A DNA stretch of 40,335 nt from Methylotenera_A sp031429035 (GTDB lineage: Bacteria > Pseudomonadota > Gammaproteobacteria > Burkholderiales > Methylophilaceae): contig JANOYU010000059.1 of the NCBI GenBank assembly GCA_031429035.1, positions 1 to 40,335 of the forward strand. The letters run 5' to 3'. Positions 1-6,952 of this stretch are shown here, piece after piece. How positions within the stretch are numbered: position 1 is the first letter of the stretch; each line of letters starts with the position of its first letter. The translations under genes and the position numbers were made by a program. The notes under the pieces were generated by a model. The model ran no database searches, was not told the DNA's origin, and saw only the letters and a list, made by a program, of their open reading frames with translations.

Positions 1-373
1 CAAATATAAAGCTGAAGCGTGGTATCCAACTGACCCAAAAGAACGCGCACTAGTCACACAGTGGTTGTCTAGCAGCGTCAATAATGTGATGCACGGCCCA
101 GGCGATGCGCGGCTAATTGATAAATTTGGCTATACGTTAAATCGCGAAACCGCGCATGAAATTAGCGCGCGCATTTTGGGCATTATGAACACGCATTTGG
201 CGAATCGTGAATGGCTAGAACTGGGGCGCTGCACCATTGCCGATATTGCTTGTATGCCCTACATTGGTGTTTCTTACGAGGGCGGCGTTTCGTTAGAACC
301 ATACCCAAATATTGTTGCTTGGATTAACCGCATAAAAGCGCTGCCAAACTTTATTGCCATGTCAGGTATCTAA
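1..373 (+). CDS. Glutathione S-transferase, C-terminal part (5' end outside window)
   Basis: The frame is open from base 2 to the TAA at 371-373 and enters the window without a start, so only about the last 123 residues are seen. They match the alpha-helical C-terminal domain of glutathione S-transferases: WYPTDPKERALVTQWL, then CTIADIACMPYIGV (the conserved helix-6 N-capping S/T-x-x-D region, here TIAD) and YPNIVAWINRIKALPNF near the end. The family conjugates glutathione to electrophiles or acts in redox and dehalogenation reactions in the cytoplasm. The subclass cannot be told because the N-terminal thioredoxin fold is missing. The gene converges with the oxidoreductase on the other strand. 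Confidence 0.85.
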   Translation, partial: KYKAEAWYPTDPKERALVTQWLSSSVNNVMHGPGDARLIDKFGYTLNRETAHEISARILGIMNTHLANREWLELGRCTIADIACMPYIGVSYEGGVSLEPYPNIVAWINRIKALPNFIAMSGI

Positions 374-382
374 GTCGGGCAT

Positions 383-410
383 TTAAGCTTTTTAAACAGC
401 TTAATTATTT
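383..410 (+). terminator. Weak stem-loop terminator after the GST gene
   Basis: TTAAGCT (383-389) pairs with AGCTTAA (398-404) and is followed by TTATTTT. The stem has only 7 bp and little GC, so it is a weak candidate. It overlaps the stop codon of the convergent oxidoreductase gene. Confidence 0.35.
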
Positions 411-1484
411 TGATGCTCTGGAAGCCGCATTAATGCTGGCTTCCACAACACATTTTTCGAGTGCATTGCAGTTTTCTCGTGCATCTGCAAAACTTAATAA
501 TGGTGTTTTGTTGTTTAGCACGCAATCGCTAAAGTGCTCGATTTCCAGCACAAAATGATTGGCGGGGCTGAGCTTTTCCTCACCGCTTTCGCCTGCATCA
601 GTGCCCCAACTGATGACAGGAATATCTTTATCAAACGCCCAAATGGTGTGGCATTTCAACCAGCCTTTATCGCCTATTAATTCGTATTCTGACTTGCGAC
701 TGCGCTCAAAACTAATATCAAAATGTCCAAAACGCGCACGACCGCGCGAATCTTGGCCAAAATCTAATATGCCGCTAGTGACAATATCGGCGCCATGTTC
801 ATTCAGTTTTGCGTGGGAAATACAGCTTAACGGCACATCATAAGGCTGGCCGCCTGCGTGGTTATTTAACCCCATGCCCCAGCGCAGGGTATGAATGGCA
901 TAGGGCCCAATGTCCCACAACGCGCCGCCGCCCTGGCTCATGGCGCGGTTTATGCGATACATACGTGCCTCGCGCATTAAAAACGAGAAGCTAGAGCGCG
1001 CACTTAAAATATCACCAATCACGCCACTATTTACAATCTCAGCTACTCGCGCGTGCTGTGGATGAAAGCGATACATAAAGCCTTCCATCACCTTAACGTT
1101 ATTTTTTGTAGCCGCAGTTTTCATCGCATCAATATCGCTTAATTTTGTCGCCATCGGCTTTTCAATCAACACATGCTTGCCCGCGTTAATTGCTTTAATC
1201 GCCCATTCCGCGTGCTCTTCATTCGCCATCGGGCAATACACTGCGTCTATATTTTTGTCATTTATCAACGCGTCCATATCGTCATAGCACGCGACTTTTT
1301 CTTTGTGCTTCTCAATAAAACCTGGCGGCGCGTATTTTTCCAGTGTTGCCTTCGCCGCGCCCGCACGACGACTAGCAATCGCAACCAATTGCGAATTGGA
1401 CGCTTCAATAATCGCAGGCAACAAACGCTCATTCACACGCGCTGCGCCTAGAATTCCCCACTTTAATTCTGACGTTTTATTCAT
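405..1484 (-). CDS. Gfo/Idh/MocA family NAD(P)-dependent oxidoreductase
   Basis: The 359-residue protein has the two domains of this family. The N-terminal Rossmann fold starts WGILGAARVNERLLPAI (about residues 9-25) and contains the family signature EKPMATKLSDIDAM (about 109-122), whose E-K-P holds the nicotinamide pocket lysine. The C-terminal alpha/beta substrate domain includes MEGFMYRFHPQH (about 134-145) and GGGALWDIGPYAIHTLRW, which carries the usual D-x-x-x-Y/H-x-x-x active-site pattern. Such enzymes oxidise or reduce sugars, inositols, biliverdin or dihydrodiols; the substrate cannot be told from sequence alone. The length is typical. The last codons lie in a degenerate palindrome (413-453) related to the intergenic repeat at 5137. 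Confidence 0.85.
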   Translation of the reverse strand: MNKTSELKWGILGAARVNERLLPAIIEASNSQLVAIASRRAGAAKATLEKYAPPGFIEKHKEKVACYDDMDALINDKNIDAVYCPMANEEHAEWAIKAINAGKHVLIEKPMATKLSDIDAMKTAATKNNVKVMEGFMYRFHPQHARVAEIVNSGVIGDILSARSSFSFLMREARMYRINRAMSQGGGALWDIGPYAIHTLRWGMGLNNHAGGQPYDVPLSCISHAKLNEHGADIVTSGILDFGQDSRGRARFGHFDISFERSRKSEYELIGDKGWLKCHTIWAFDKDIPVISWGTDAGESGEEKLSPANHFVLEIEHFSDCVLNNKTPLLSFADARENCNALEKCVVEASINAASRASK

Positions 1485-1499
1485 TCAATTTTCTATCTC

Positions 1500-1948
1500 T
1501 TATAAACAATTATCGCTATAGTTTTTTTGGCGTTGCTCTGTGCGCTGCGCTCTGGTTTTTTCATCAAAAAAAACTTTGTTCCCCGCTGAATCTAGATAAT
1601 AAACACCATTCGCATGCTTCATATGTTCCAAATCATCTAGTGCTGCTAAGCATTTTCTCTTTTTTGCTTTGCTTTGGCATCAGCTTCTTTTTGCTTTTGA
1701 GCTTCTGCAGCTTTTAATTTATTTGATGTTTCTAAGTTTTGTTTTAACTGATTTAGTTTGTCATTGGCTGCATTCACATCCTCCTCATTCAGTTTTAGTG
1801 GATCTTTGATTTCTGCCACATAACCTTTTTTGATTTTTTTGTCAGAGTAATGCACTTTGCCTTCGGCATCGGTTCATTTATAAATCGCGGAATTTGCCAA
1901 AAAACTAGCCCACAACACAACAAATAATAACGATTTGATTTTATTCAT
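1500..1948 (-). pseudogene. DUF4124-type periplasmic protein, broken by a nonsense codon and a frameshift
   Basis: From an ATG at 1948-1946 the frame reads a signal-peptide-like start (MNKIKSLLFVVLWASFLANS) and then AIYK-stop-TDAEGKVHYSDKK. DUF4124 domains normally read YKW-x-D-x-x-G-x-x-x-YSD, so the TGA at 1876-1874 sits exactly where a Trp (TGG) codon is expected. The frame goes on through a Lys/Ala/Gln-rich coiled stretch to a TAG at 1648-1646. A second frame, offset by one base, then carries a coding-like tail (LDDLEHMKHANGVYYLDSAG, later NYSDNCL) to a TAA at 1502-1500. Adding one A to the A6 run at 1665-1660 joins the two frames. The two lesions suggest a decaying gene; sequencing error at the homopolymer is possible for one of them. 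Function unknown; DUF4124 proteins are usually exported. Confidence 0.7.
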
Positions 1949-1963
1949 TTTTAAAACATCCAT

Positions 1964-2518
1964 TTATTCAATTTTCCACTTAATACTACAACCAATACTC
2001 GCAACCTGATCTCTTGGCCCTTCTCCTGTTTCAGCAATCAATTTCATCGCATTAAACAAATCGCGTGTGTTATTTGGCGCGGTTTCTTTGCGACTTTCAT
2101 CAAAGCGGCCGCGATATTGCAGCTCAAGTTTATTATTAAATCCAAAAAAATCGGGCGTGCAAACTGCGCCGTAATTTTTGGCAATTTGCTGGCTGGCGTC
2201 TAACAAATACGCAAAAGGGAAATCCATCTCGCGCGCAATTTTTTGCATGTTTTCTAAGCTATCTTCTGGGTATTCGCTTGGGTCGTTGCTCATAATCGCC
2301 ACCGTGTTCACGCCGAGCATTTTCAACTCGCTCACATCATGGATAAGCCGCGGCAAAATGGCCTTCACATAAGGGCAGTGGTTGCAAATAAACATCACCA
2401 GCAGGCCGTTTTTGCCTCTGGCTGCGTGCAGGCTGACGATTTTTCCATCAATATTTGGCAGTGAAAAATGTGGTGCTTGCCAGCCAAAATCGCACACGGG
2501 TGGGTTGATGCTTGCCAT
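1964..2518 (-). CDS. Thioredoxin-fold protein of the AhpC/TSA-like group (CNHCPY motif)
   Basis: The 184-residue protein has a thioredoxin fold: PHFSLPNIDGKIVSLHA near the N-terminus, then LLVMFICNHCPYVKAILPRL with a CNHC site (about residues 45-48) where peroxiredoxins and TlpA-type proteins hold their reactive cysteines. It continues with GVNTVAIMSNDPSEYPEDS and VCTPDFFGF. The CNHCPYV form marks a widespread group annotated as thioredoxin family protein, often of unproven function, probably a cytoplasmic thiol oxidoreductase or peroxidase. There is no signal peptide. The next gene on this strand is the broken DUF4124 gene, 15 bases away. Confidence 0.82.
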   Translation of the reverse strand: MASINPPVCDFGWQAPHFSLPNIDGKIVSLHAARGKNGLLVMFICNHCPYVKAILPRLIHDVSELKMLGVNTVAIMSNDPSEYPEDSLENMQKIAREMDFPFAYLLDASQQIAKNYGAVCTPDFFGFNNKLELQYRGRFDESRKETAPNNTRDLFNAMKLIAETGEGPRDQVASIGCSIKWKIE

Positions 2519-2554
2519 ACTAATTGTTCCATAAAACGATAAATACCATCATAC

Positions 2555-2666
2555 GTCATTCCCGCGTAGGCGGGAATCTAGGCAGATAACATTTTTAGCT
2601 TGGTATTTTCAATTCAGCATAAACTAAATTGTCGCTTGACTGGATTCCCGACTACGCGGGAATGAC
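2555..2666. repeat. Inverted pair of GTCATTCCCGCG-type palindromes
   Basis: GTCATTCCCGCGTAGGCGGG (2555-2574) and its near reverse complement, ATTCCCGACTACGCGGGAAT with GAC after it (2644-2666), bound a 112-base AT-rich block between two divergent genes. Each end is itself a hairpin (TTCCCGCG...CGGGAA). This type of repeat is common between genes in many beta- and gammaproteobacteria and resembles a small non-autonomous (MITE-like) element. A single related copy lies at 32031-32055. Confidence 0.7.
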
Positions 2667-2696
2667 GGCAGCAGTTGTTTTGTATAGAATGCAGGC

Positions 2697-3461
2697 ATGA
2701 GCAATTGTCGTTTTTACAATCCAGAAAATCTACAAATCGGCGCAACTGTTAAGCTTAGCGATAACGCTGCAGCCCATGCTACGCGAGTGTTGCGGCTAGA
2801 AATTAGTGATGAAATCGTGCTATTTAATGGCGACGGCAATGATTACACCTGCGCGATTACCAGCATTAAGAAAAATGAAGTGCTGGCAATCGTTAAAAGT
2901 GTTGTAAAAATTACAAATGAATCGCCACTCAATATTACATTGTTGCAAGGTATTTCAAGTGGCGACCGCATGGATTATACGATTCAAAAAGCGGTAGAGC
3001 TTGGCGTGACATCCATAGTGCCGATTATTACAAGCCGCAGCGTGGTTAAGTTAAGTAATGAACGCGCAGAAAAACGCCTAGCACATTGGCAAAATGTGGT
3101 GATTGCCGCCTGTGAGCAATCTGGCCGTGCCTTTGTGCCTACCGTTTCAGCCCCCGTGCAATTATCAGCATGGCTGCAAGCCAATAGCAGAGCGGCTTCT
3201 GGCGATGCCAAGACAAAGACGAATGAATCTACACGTATTTTACTCAACCCAATAGGCGCGTTACGCTTGGCAGAGTTACCAAAGCCCGCTGGCAATATTG
3301 AGCTGCTAATTGGCGCAGAAGGCGGCTTAAGCCAGAGCGAAATTGATACTGCGCTATCGCAAGGTTTTCAATCTGTCGTTTTGGGTGCGCGTATTTTACG
3401 CACAGAAACCGCCGCATTAACCGCAATTGCTGCCATGCAAACACTTTGGGGCGATTTTTAG
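2697..3461 (+). CDS. rsmE: 16S rRNA (uracil(1498)-N(3))-methyltransferase RsmE
   Basis: RsmE transfers a methyl group from S-adenosylmethionine to N3 of U1498 in 16S rRNA. This 254-residue protein has the N-terminal PUA-like domain (HATRVLRLEISDEIVLFNGD, about 27-46) and the C-terminal SPOUT knot: QGISSGDRMDYTIQKAVELG (84-103), LLIGAEGGLS (203-212) and LGARILRTETA (229-239), which form the cofactor site. The start ATG at 2697 gives the conserved N-terminus. Residues 160-178 (LQANSRAASGDAKTKTNES) look like a longer linker than usual, and the first half is encoded by a copy-like stretch of the palindromic repeat (3170-3207). Confidence 0.95.
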   Translation: MSNCRFYNPENLQIGATVKLSDNAAAHATRVLRLEISDEIVLFNGDGNDYTCAITSIKKNEVLAIVKSVVKITNESPLNITLLQGISSGDRMDYTIQKAVELGVTSIVPIITSRSVVKLSNERAEKRLAHWQNVVIAACEQSGRAFVPTVSAPVQLSAWLQANSRAASGDAKTKTNESTRILLNPIGALRLAELPKPAGNIELLIGAEGGLSQSEIDTALSQGFQSVVLGARILRTETAALTAIAAMQTLWGDF

Positions 3462-3500
3462 CTAAATAATTTGTAATTTATACATATTTATTTTATTATT

Positions 3501-3524
3501 ATGCTTAATTTACAAATTAAGCAT
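3501..3524. promoter_or_regulatory. Perfect palindrome just upstream of argA (candidate operator)
   Basis: ATGCTTAATTT and its exact reverse complement AAATTAAGCAT face each other across two bases (AC), ending 5 bases before the argA ATG at 3530. The position leaves no room for a normal Shine-Dalgarno sequence and would let either a bound protein or an RNA hairpin block initiation. Because the gene it precedes encodes an HTH domain, an autoregulatory operator is the simplest reading, but it is an inference. A one-mismatch match to half of it (TTACAATTTAA against TTACAAATTAA) lies before argB at 5236-5246. A terminator for rsmE is less likely because no T-run follows. Confidence 0.5.
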
Positions 3525-3529
3525 TCAAA

Positions 3530-5119
3530 ATGTCAGCTAGCAATTCATTAGGCAATTCAATTCGGCAAAGCCGCAAGTCACTCAACATCACGCTGCAAGC
3601 GCTTGCGGCGCAAGTGGGTGCAGATGCTGGCAATTTATCGCGCATTGAGCGTGGCGAATTGGGCATTAATGAAGCTATGCTACGTAAAATTGCAGCAGCT
3701 TTAGATACCACGCCTGCCAGCTTGTATGCGCTTAGCGAGACAGCACAGCCAAATTCGATTAACTTGCAAACCAGCAATGCAAACCCGCATGATTTCGTCA
3801 ACTGGTTTCGCAGCGCCACGCCTTATATTCATGCGTTTGGCGGGCGCACCTTTGTCATCGCGTTTGGTGGCGAGGTAATTAACGATAAGCAATTTGCCGC
3901 GTTATCGCACGATTTGAACTTGCTGGCCAGCCTAGAAGTAAGGCTGGTGCTGGTGCACGGCGCACGGCCGCAAATTGAGCAGCGCTTAAAACGCGCCAAA
4001 CTCACGCCCATTTTGCACAACGGTTTGCGCGTAACTGATGACGCGGCAATGGAAATTGTAAAAGAAGCCAACGGCGCGGTGCGGGTAGAGATTGAAGCAC
4101 AGCTTTCGATGGGCTTAATTAATTCGCCCATGGCGGGCGCTGATATTCGCGTGGCCAGTGGTAATTTTGTCACGGCAAAACCGCTAGGCGTACGCGATGG
4201 TGTTGATTTGCAGCACACGGGCGAGGTACGCAAAGTGGATGCTGTAAGCATTCAGCGCCGCTTGAACGATGGCGAGTTAGTGTTGCTATCGCCGCTTGGT
4301 TATTCGCCCACAGGAGAAGCGTTTAATTTAAGCTTAGAAGATGTCGCAGTAAGCGCAGCGATTGCGCTAGATGCTGACAAGCTGATATTTTTGATGGACA
4401 GTGCAGGCGTGCAAAATTTACGTGGCGAGTTGCTGCGCGAAATGACTGCCGAAAAAGCGCAAAATTTGCTCAATAATGTCGAACATACGCTTGAAAATAA
4501 TGTTGAGCCTATCAACTTTTCAGAAGACATTAATTACTACTTACCTGCCGCCATTCGCGCCTGCAATCAAGGCGTGGCGCGCGTGCATTTAATTAGTCGG
4601 CATATTGATGGCGCCATTATTCAAGAGCTTTTTACGCTGCAAGGCATAGGCACTATGGTAACCGAGTTGCCATTAGAAACTATGCGCCAAGCTAATATTG
4701 ACGATGTTGGCGGCATTTTAAAGCTGATAGAGCCGCTAGAAAACGAAGGTATTTTAGTGCGGCGCGGGCGCGAGCGCATAGAGATGGAAATTGACCATTT
4801 TTATGTGATGGAACACGATAATCGCGCGATTGGTTGCGCAGCGCTTTATCCATTTTTAGATGACAAAGCCGCTGAGTTTGCTTGCCTGGCGATTGATAGC
4901 CAATATCGTGGCGGTGGTCGCGGCGATAAGCTGTTTAATTACTGCCAAATACGTGCTAGAGAGCTGGGTTTTAAACAGCTTTTTTGCCTAACCACGCACA
5001 CCGAACATTGGTTCATAGAACGTGGATTTACTGAAAGCAGCATTGAAAAACTGCCACAACAAAAACAGGCATTGTATAACTTTCAACGTAAATCTAAAGT
5101 GTTTGTTAAAACGCTTTAA
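3530..5119 (+). CDS. argA: N-acetylglutamate synthase with N-terminal XRE-type HTH domain
   Basis: ArgA makes N-acetylglutamate from glutamate and acetyl-CoA, the first and feedback-controlled step of arginine synthesis. The protein has 529 residues, about 86 more than the 443 of E. coli ArgA. The ArgA part starts near residue 88 (FVNWFRSATPYIHAFGGRTF): an amino-acid-kinase-like domain (VHGARPQIEQRL about 142-153, then ASGNFVTAKPLGVRDGVD) and a C-terminal GNAT domain (about 385-525) with GILVRRGRERIEMEID and acetyl-CoA loop QYRGGGRG. Residues 8-66 are a clear XRE/Cro-type HTH: TLQALAAQVGADAGNLSRIE forms helices 2 and 3. The frame is continuous with no credible internal start before the catalytic part, so the fusion looks genuine. 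argB follows. The HTH suggests DNA binding, perhaps arginine-responsive autoregulation, but this is inference. Confidence 0.9.
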   Translation: MSASNSLGNSIRQSRKSLNITLQALAAQVGADAGNLSRIERGELGINEAMLRKIAAALDTTPASLYALSETAQPNSINLQTSNANPHDFVNWFRSATPYIHAFGGRTFVIAFGGEVINDKQFAALSHDLNLLASLEVRLVLVHGARPQIEQRLKRAKLTPILHNGLRVTDDAAMEIVKEANGAVRVEIEAQLSMGLINSPMAGADIRVASGNFVTAKPLGVRDGVDLQHTGEVRKVDAVSIQRRLNDGELVLLSPLGYSPTGEAFNLSLEDVAVSAAIALDADKLIFLMDSAGVQNLRGELLREMTAEKAQNLLNNVEHTLENNVEPINFSEDINYYLPAAIRACNQGVARVHLISRHIDGAIIQELFTLQGIGTMVTELPLETMRQANIDDVGGILKLIEPLENEGILVRRGRERIEMEIDHFYVMEHDNRAIGCAALYPFLDDKAAEFACLAIDSQYRGGGRGDKLFNYCQIRARELGFKQLFCLTTHTEHWFIERGFTESSIEKLPQQKQALYNFQRKSKVFVKTL

Positions 5120-5136
5120 ATCACTTAATTATTGTA

Positions 5137-5175
5137 ATGCCCTGCAAGCCAATATCTATGCGGCTTACAGAGCAG
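5137..5175. repeat. Intergenic palindromic repeat, copy A
   Basis: ATGCCCTGCAAGCC (5137-5150) and GGCTTACAGAGCA (5162-5174) are inverted arms around AATATCTATGC. It shares the word ATGCGGCTTRCAG (here 5158-5170) with copies at 31455 and 35521 and with single sites inside cca, slt and ddlB. It stands between argA and argB and could act as a terminator or attenuator, since TGTTTTAAT follows. Confidence 0.75.
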
Positions 5176-5270
5176 TGTTTTAATCACACATTTAATCATA
5201 CAGTTAAACAGATAAAATACAGGTAAAATAATAACTTACAATTTAACTACTTTTATACAGAGTAAACAAA

Positions 5271-6155
5271 ATGATTAGTCAAACAACTGCCGCAAAAAAA
5301 GCGCAAACACTGGCCGAGGCGCTGCCTTACATTAAAAAATTTTTCGATAAAACCATCGTCATTAAATACGGCGGCAACGCGATGACAGACGAGCATTTAA
5401 AAAACTGTTTTGCACAAGATGTGGTGCTGCTAAAACTGGTGGGTATGAACCCAGTTGTAGTGCATGGTGGTGGCCCGCAAATTAACGAAATGCTAGATAA
5501 GCTCGGCAAAAAAGGCGAGTTTATTCAAGGCATGCGCGTGACCGATGCCGAGACCATGGACGTGGTAGAAATGGTGCTGGGCGGCCAAGTGAATAAAGAA
5601 ATTGTCAATTTGATTAATCGTCATGGCGGCAAAGCGGTGGGTTTAACGGGGCAAGACGGCAATTTTATTCACGCGCACAAACTGCTGATGCCAGATAATA
5701 ATGACCCAACTAAGATGATTGATGTGGGCCAAGTGGGTGAAATTACAGCGATTGACCCAAGCATTATCAACTTTTTAGATTCTGGCGATTTTATACCAGT
5801 GGTCGCGCCAATTGGCGTGGGCGAGAATGGCGATACATTTAACATTAATGCCGATGTGGTGGCGGGTAAACTGGCAGAAATTTTAGGTGCAGAAAAATTA
5901 ATCTTACTCACCAATACGCCCGGCGTGCTGGATAAAAATGGCACGCTACTCACAGGCCTAACCCCAAAACAAATCGACGATTTGGTGGCAGACGGCACAC
6001 TAAGCGGCGGCATGCTGCCTAAAATTAGCTCTGCGCTGGATGCAGCCAGAAGCGGCGTAAAAGCAGTGCATATTATTGATGGCAGGGTTGAACATGCACT
6101 GTTACTGGAAGTACTGACGGATGAAGGTGTAGGCACGCTGATTAAAGCAAAGTAA
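5271..6155 (+). CDS. argB: Acetylglutamate kinase
   Basis: ArgB phosphorylates N-acetylglutamate with ATP, the second step of arginine synthesis in the cytoplasm. The 294-residue protein has the amino-acid-kinase fold with the ATP and substrate motifs IKYGGNAM (31-38), VVHGGGPQI (63-71), a conserved R in GMRVTD, and NINADVVAGKLAE plus LLTNTPGVLDK for nucleotide binding. An N-terminal helix before residue 28 (KAQTLAEALPYIKKFF) is the feature that links dimers into the arginine-sensitive hexamer, so feedback inhibition by arginine is likely. It follows argA by 151 bases, separated by the palindromic repeat, so the two may be transcribed separately. Confidence 0.96.
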   Translation: MISQTTAAKKAQTLAEALPYIKKFFDKTIVIKYGGNAMTDEHLKNCFAQDVVLLKLVGMNPVVVHGGGPQINEMLDKLGKKGEFIQGMRVTDAETMDVVEMVLGGQVNKEIVNLINRHGGKAVGLTGQDGNFIHAHKLLMPDNNDPTKMIDVGQVGEITAIDPSIINFLDSGDFIPVVAPIGVGENGDTFNINADVVAGKLAEILGAEKLILLTNTPGVLDKNGTLLTGLTPKQIDDLVADGTLSGGMLPKISSALDAARSGVKAVHIIDGRVEHALLLEVLTDEGVGTLIKAK

Positions 6156-6161
6156 TAGTTT

Positions 6162-6260
6162 CGTCATTGCGAGGAATGCTGTGACGAAGCAATCTATCTT
6201 TCGATTAATTAAATTCTGGATTGCCACGCCCATGACAAAACCCTTAGGCTCGCAATGACG
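6162..6260. repeat. Inverted-repeat element, CGTCATTGCGAG family
   Basis: CGTCATTGCGAG (6162-6173) and CTCGCAATGACG (6249-6260) are perfect 12-base inverted ends of a 99-base block. Inside, GACGAAGCAATC and GGATTGCCACGC form a second, weaker inverted pair. Similar CGTCATTGCGAG...GACGAAGCAATCC repeats occur between genes in several proteobacteria. Its right end contains the ATG that starts the next gene. Confidence 0.7.
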
Positions 6261-6893
6261 ATCTCTAAAAAAATCTGGATTTTCGACCTAGACGACACGC
6301 TCCACAACGCTTCCGCTCACATATTCCCAGTGATGAATCGTGCCATGACGCAGTACATTATGGACGAGCTTGATTTAGACGAAGCTGCCGCACACTGCCT
6401 GCGCCAGCATTATTGGCGTGTGTACGGCGCAACGCTGAAGGGCCTTATGCGCCACCACGGGGTGGATGCTTATCACTTTTTAAAACAAACGCATGGTGAA
6501 ATGGATTTACCCAGCATGGTGATTCAGGTAAAACGCTTGCGCGACCTTATAAATAGTCTACCTGGACGTAAGTGTGTGTTCACTAACGCACCACGAGAAT
6601 ACGCAATACGCGTGTTGCAATTGATGGGTATTGATGATTGTTTTGAACTGGTGTTTAGTGTGGAAAGTACAAAGTTTCATGCAAAACCCAGTGTGCGCGG
6701 CTTTCAAATGTTGCTTAAAACCTTAAAGGCTAACCCCAAAAATTGCATTATGCTAGAAGATAACTTGCCTGCTTTAATGACGGCGAAACGCCTAGGTATG
6801 CAAACGATTTGGGTCACCAAAAAACTGCAAAAACCAAATTTTGTAGATTATCGTGTCAATTCGGTGTTAGCGCTTACTCGCCTGCAACGCTAA
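6255..6893 (+). CDS. Pyrimidine 5'-nucleotidase-like HAD hydrolase
   Basis: The 212-residue protein is a haloacid-dehalogenase-type phosphatase of the SDT1/pyrimidine 5'-nucleotidase group, which removes phosphate from UMP or CMP. It shows motif I FDLDDTL (10-16, nucleophile Asp and acid Asp), motif II FTNAP (109-113), motif III lysine in FHAKPS (K144) and motif IV MLEDN (166-170). A helical cap lies between motifs I and II. The ATG at 6255 lies in the right end of the inverted-repeat element, and the only Shine-Dalgarno-like bases (AGG in CCTTAGGCTCGC) are also in that element. No other start is visible before motif I. slmA follows on the same strand after 59 bases. The substrate is inferred from family. 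Confidence 0.85.
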   Translation: MTISKKIWIFDLDDTLHNASAHIFPVMNRAMTQYIMDELDLDEAAAHCLRQHYWRVYGATLKGLMRHHGVDAYHFLKQTHGEMDLPSMVIQVKRLRDLINSLPGRKCVFTNAPREYAIRVLQLMGIDDCFELVFSVESTKFHAKPSVRGFQMLLKTLKANPKNCIMLEDNLPALMTAKRLGMQTIWVTKKLQKPNFVDYRVNSVLALTRLQR

Positions 6894-6952
6894 GCTTAAG
6901 CTATAATTAAACTGTTAAAAAATATAAACAATAAAAAATTAAGGGGAAGTTT

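Noticed and set aside
559..1451. Plus-strand open frames lying opposite the Gfo/Idh/MocA gene.
   Set aside because: They have no family features and lie fully antisense to a well-supported gene.
3927..3952. GCCAGCCT...AGGCTGGT inverted repeat inside argA as a further repeat copy.
   Set aside because: The arms are unrelated to the repeat family and the encoded residues (LLASLEVRLVLVHG) align with other ArgA proteins, so ordinary coding sequence explains it.
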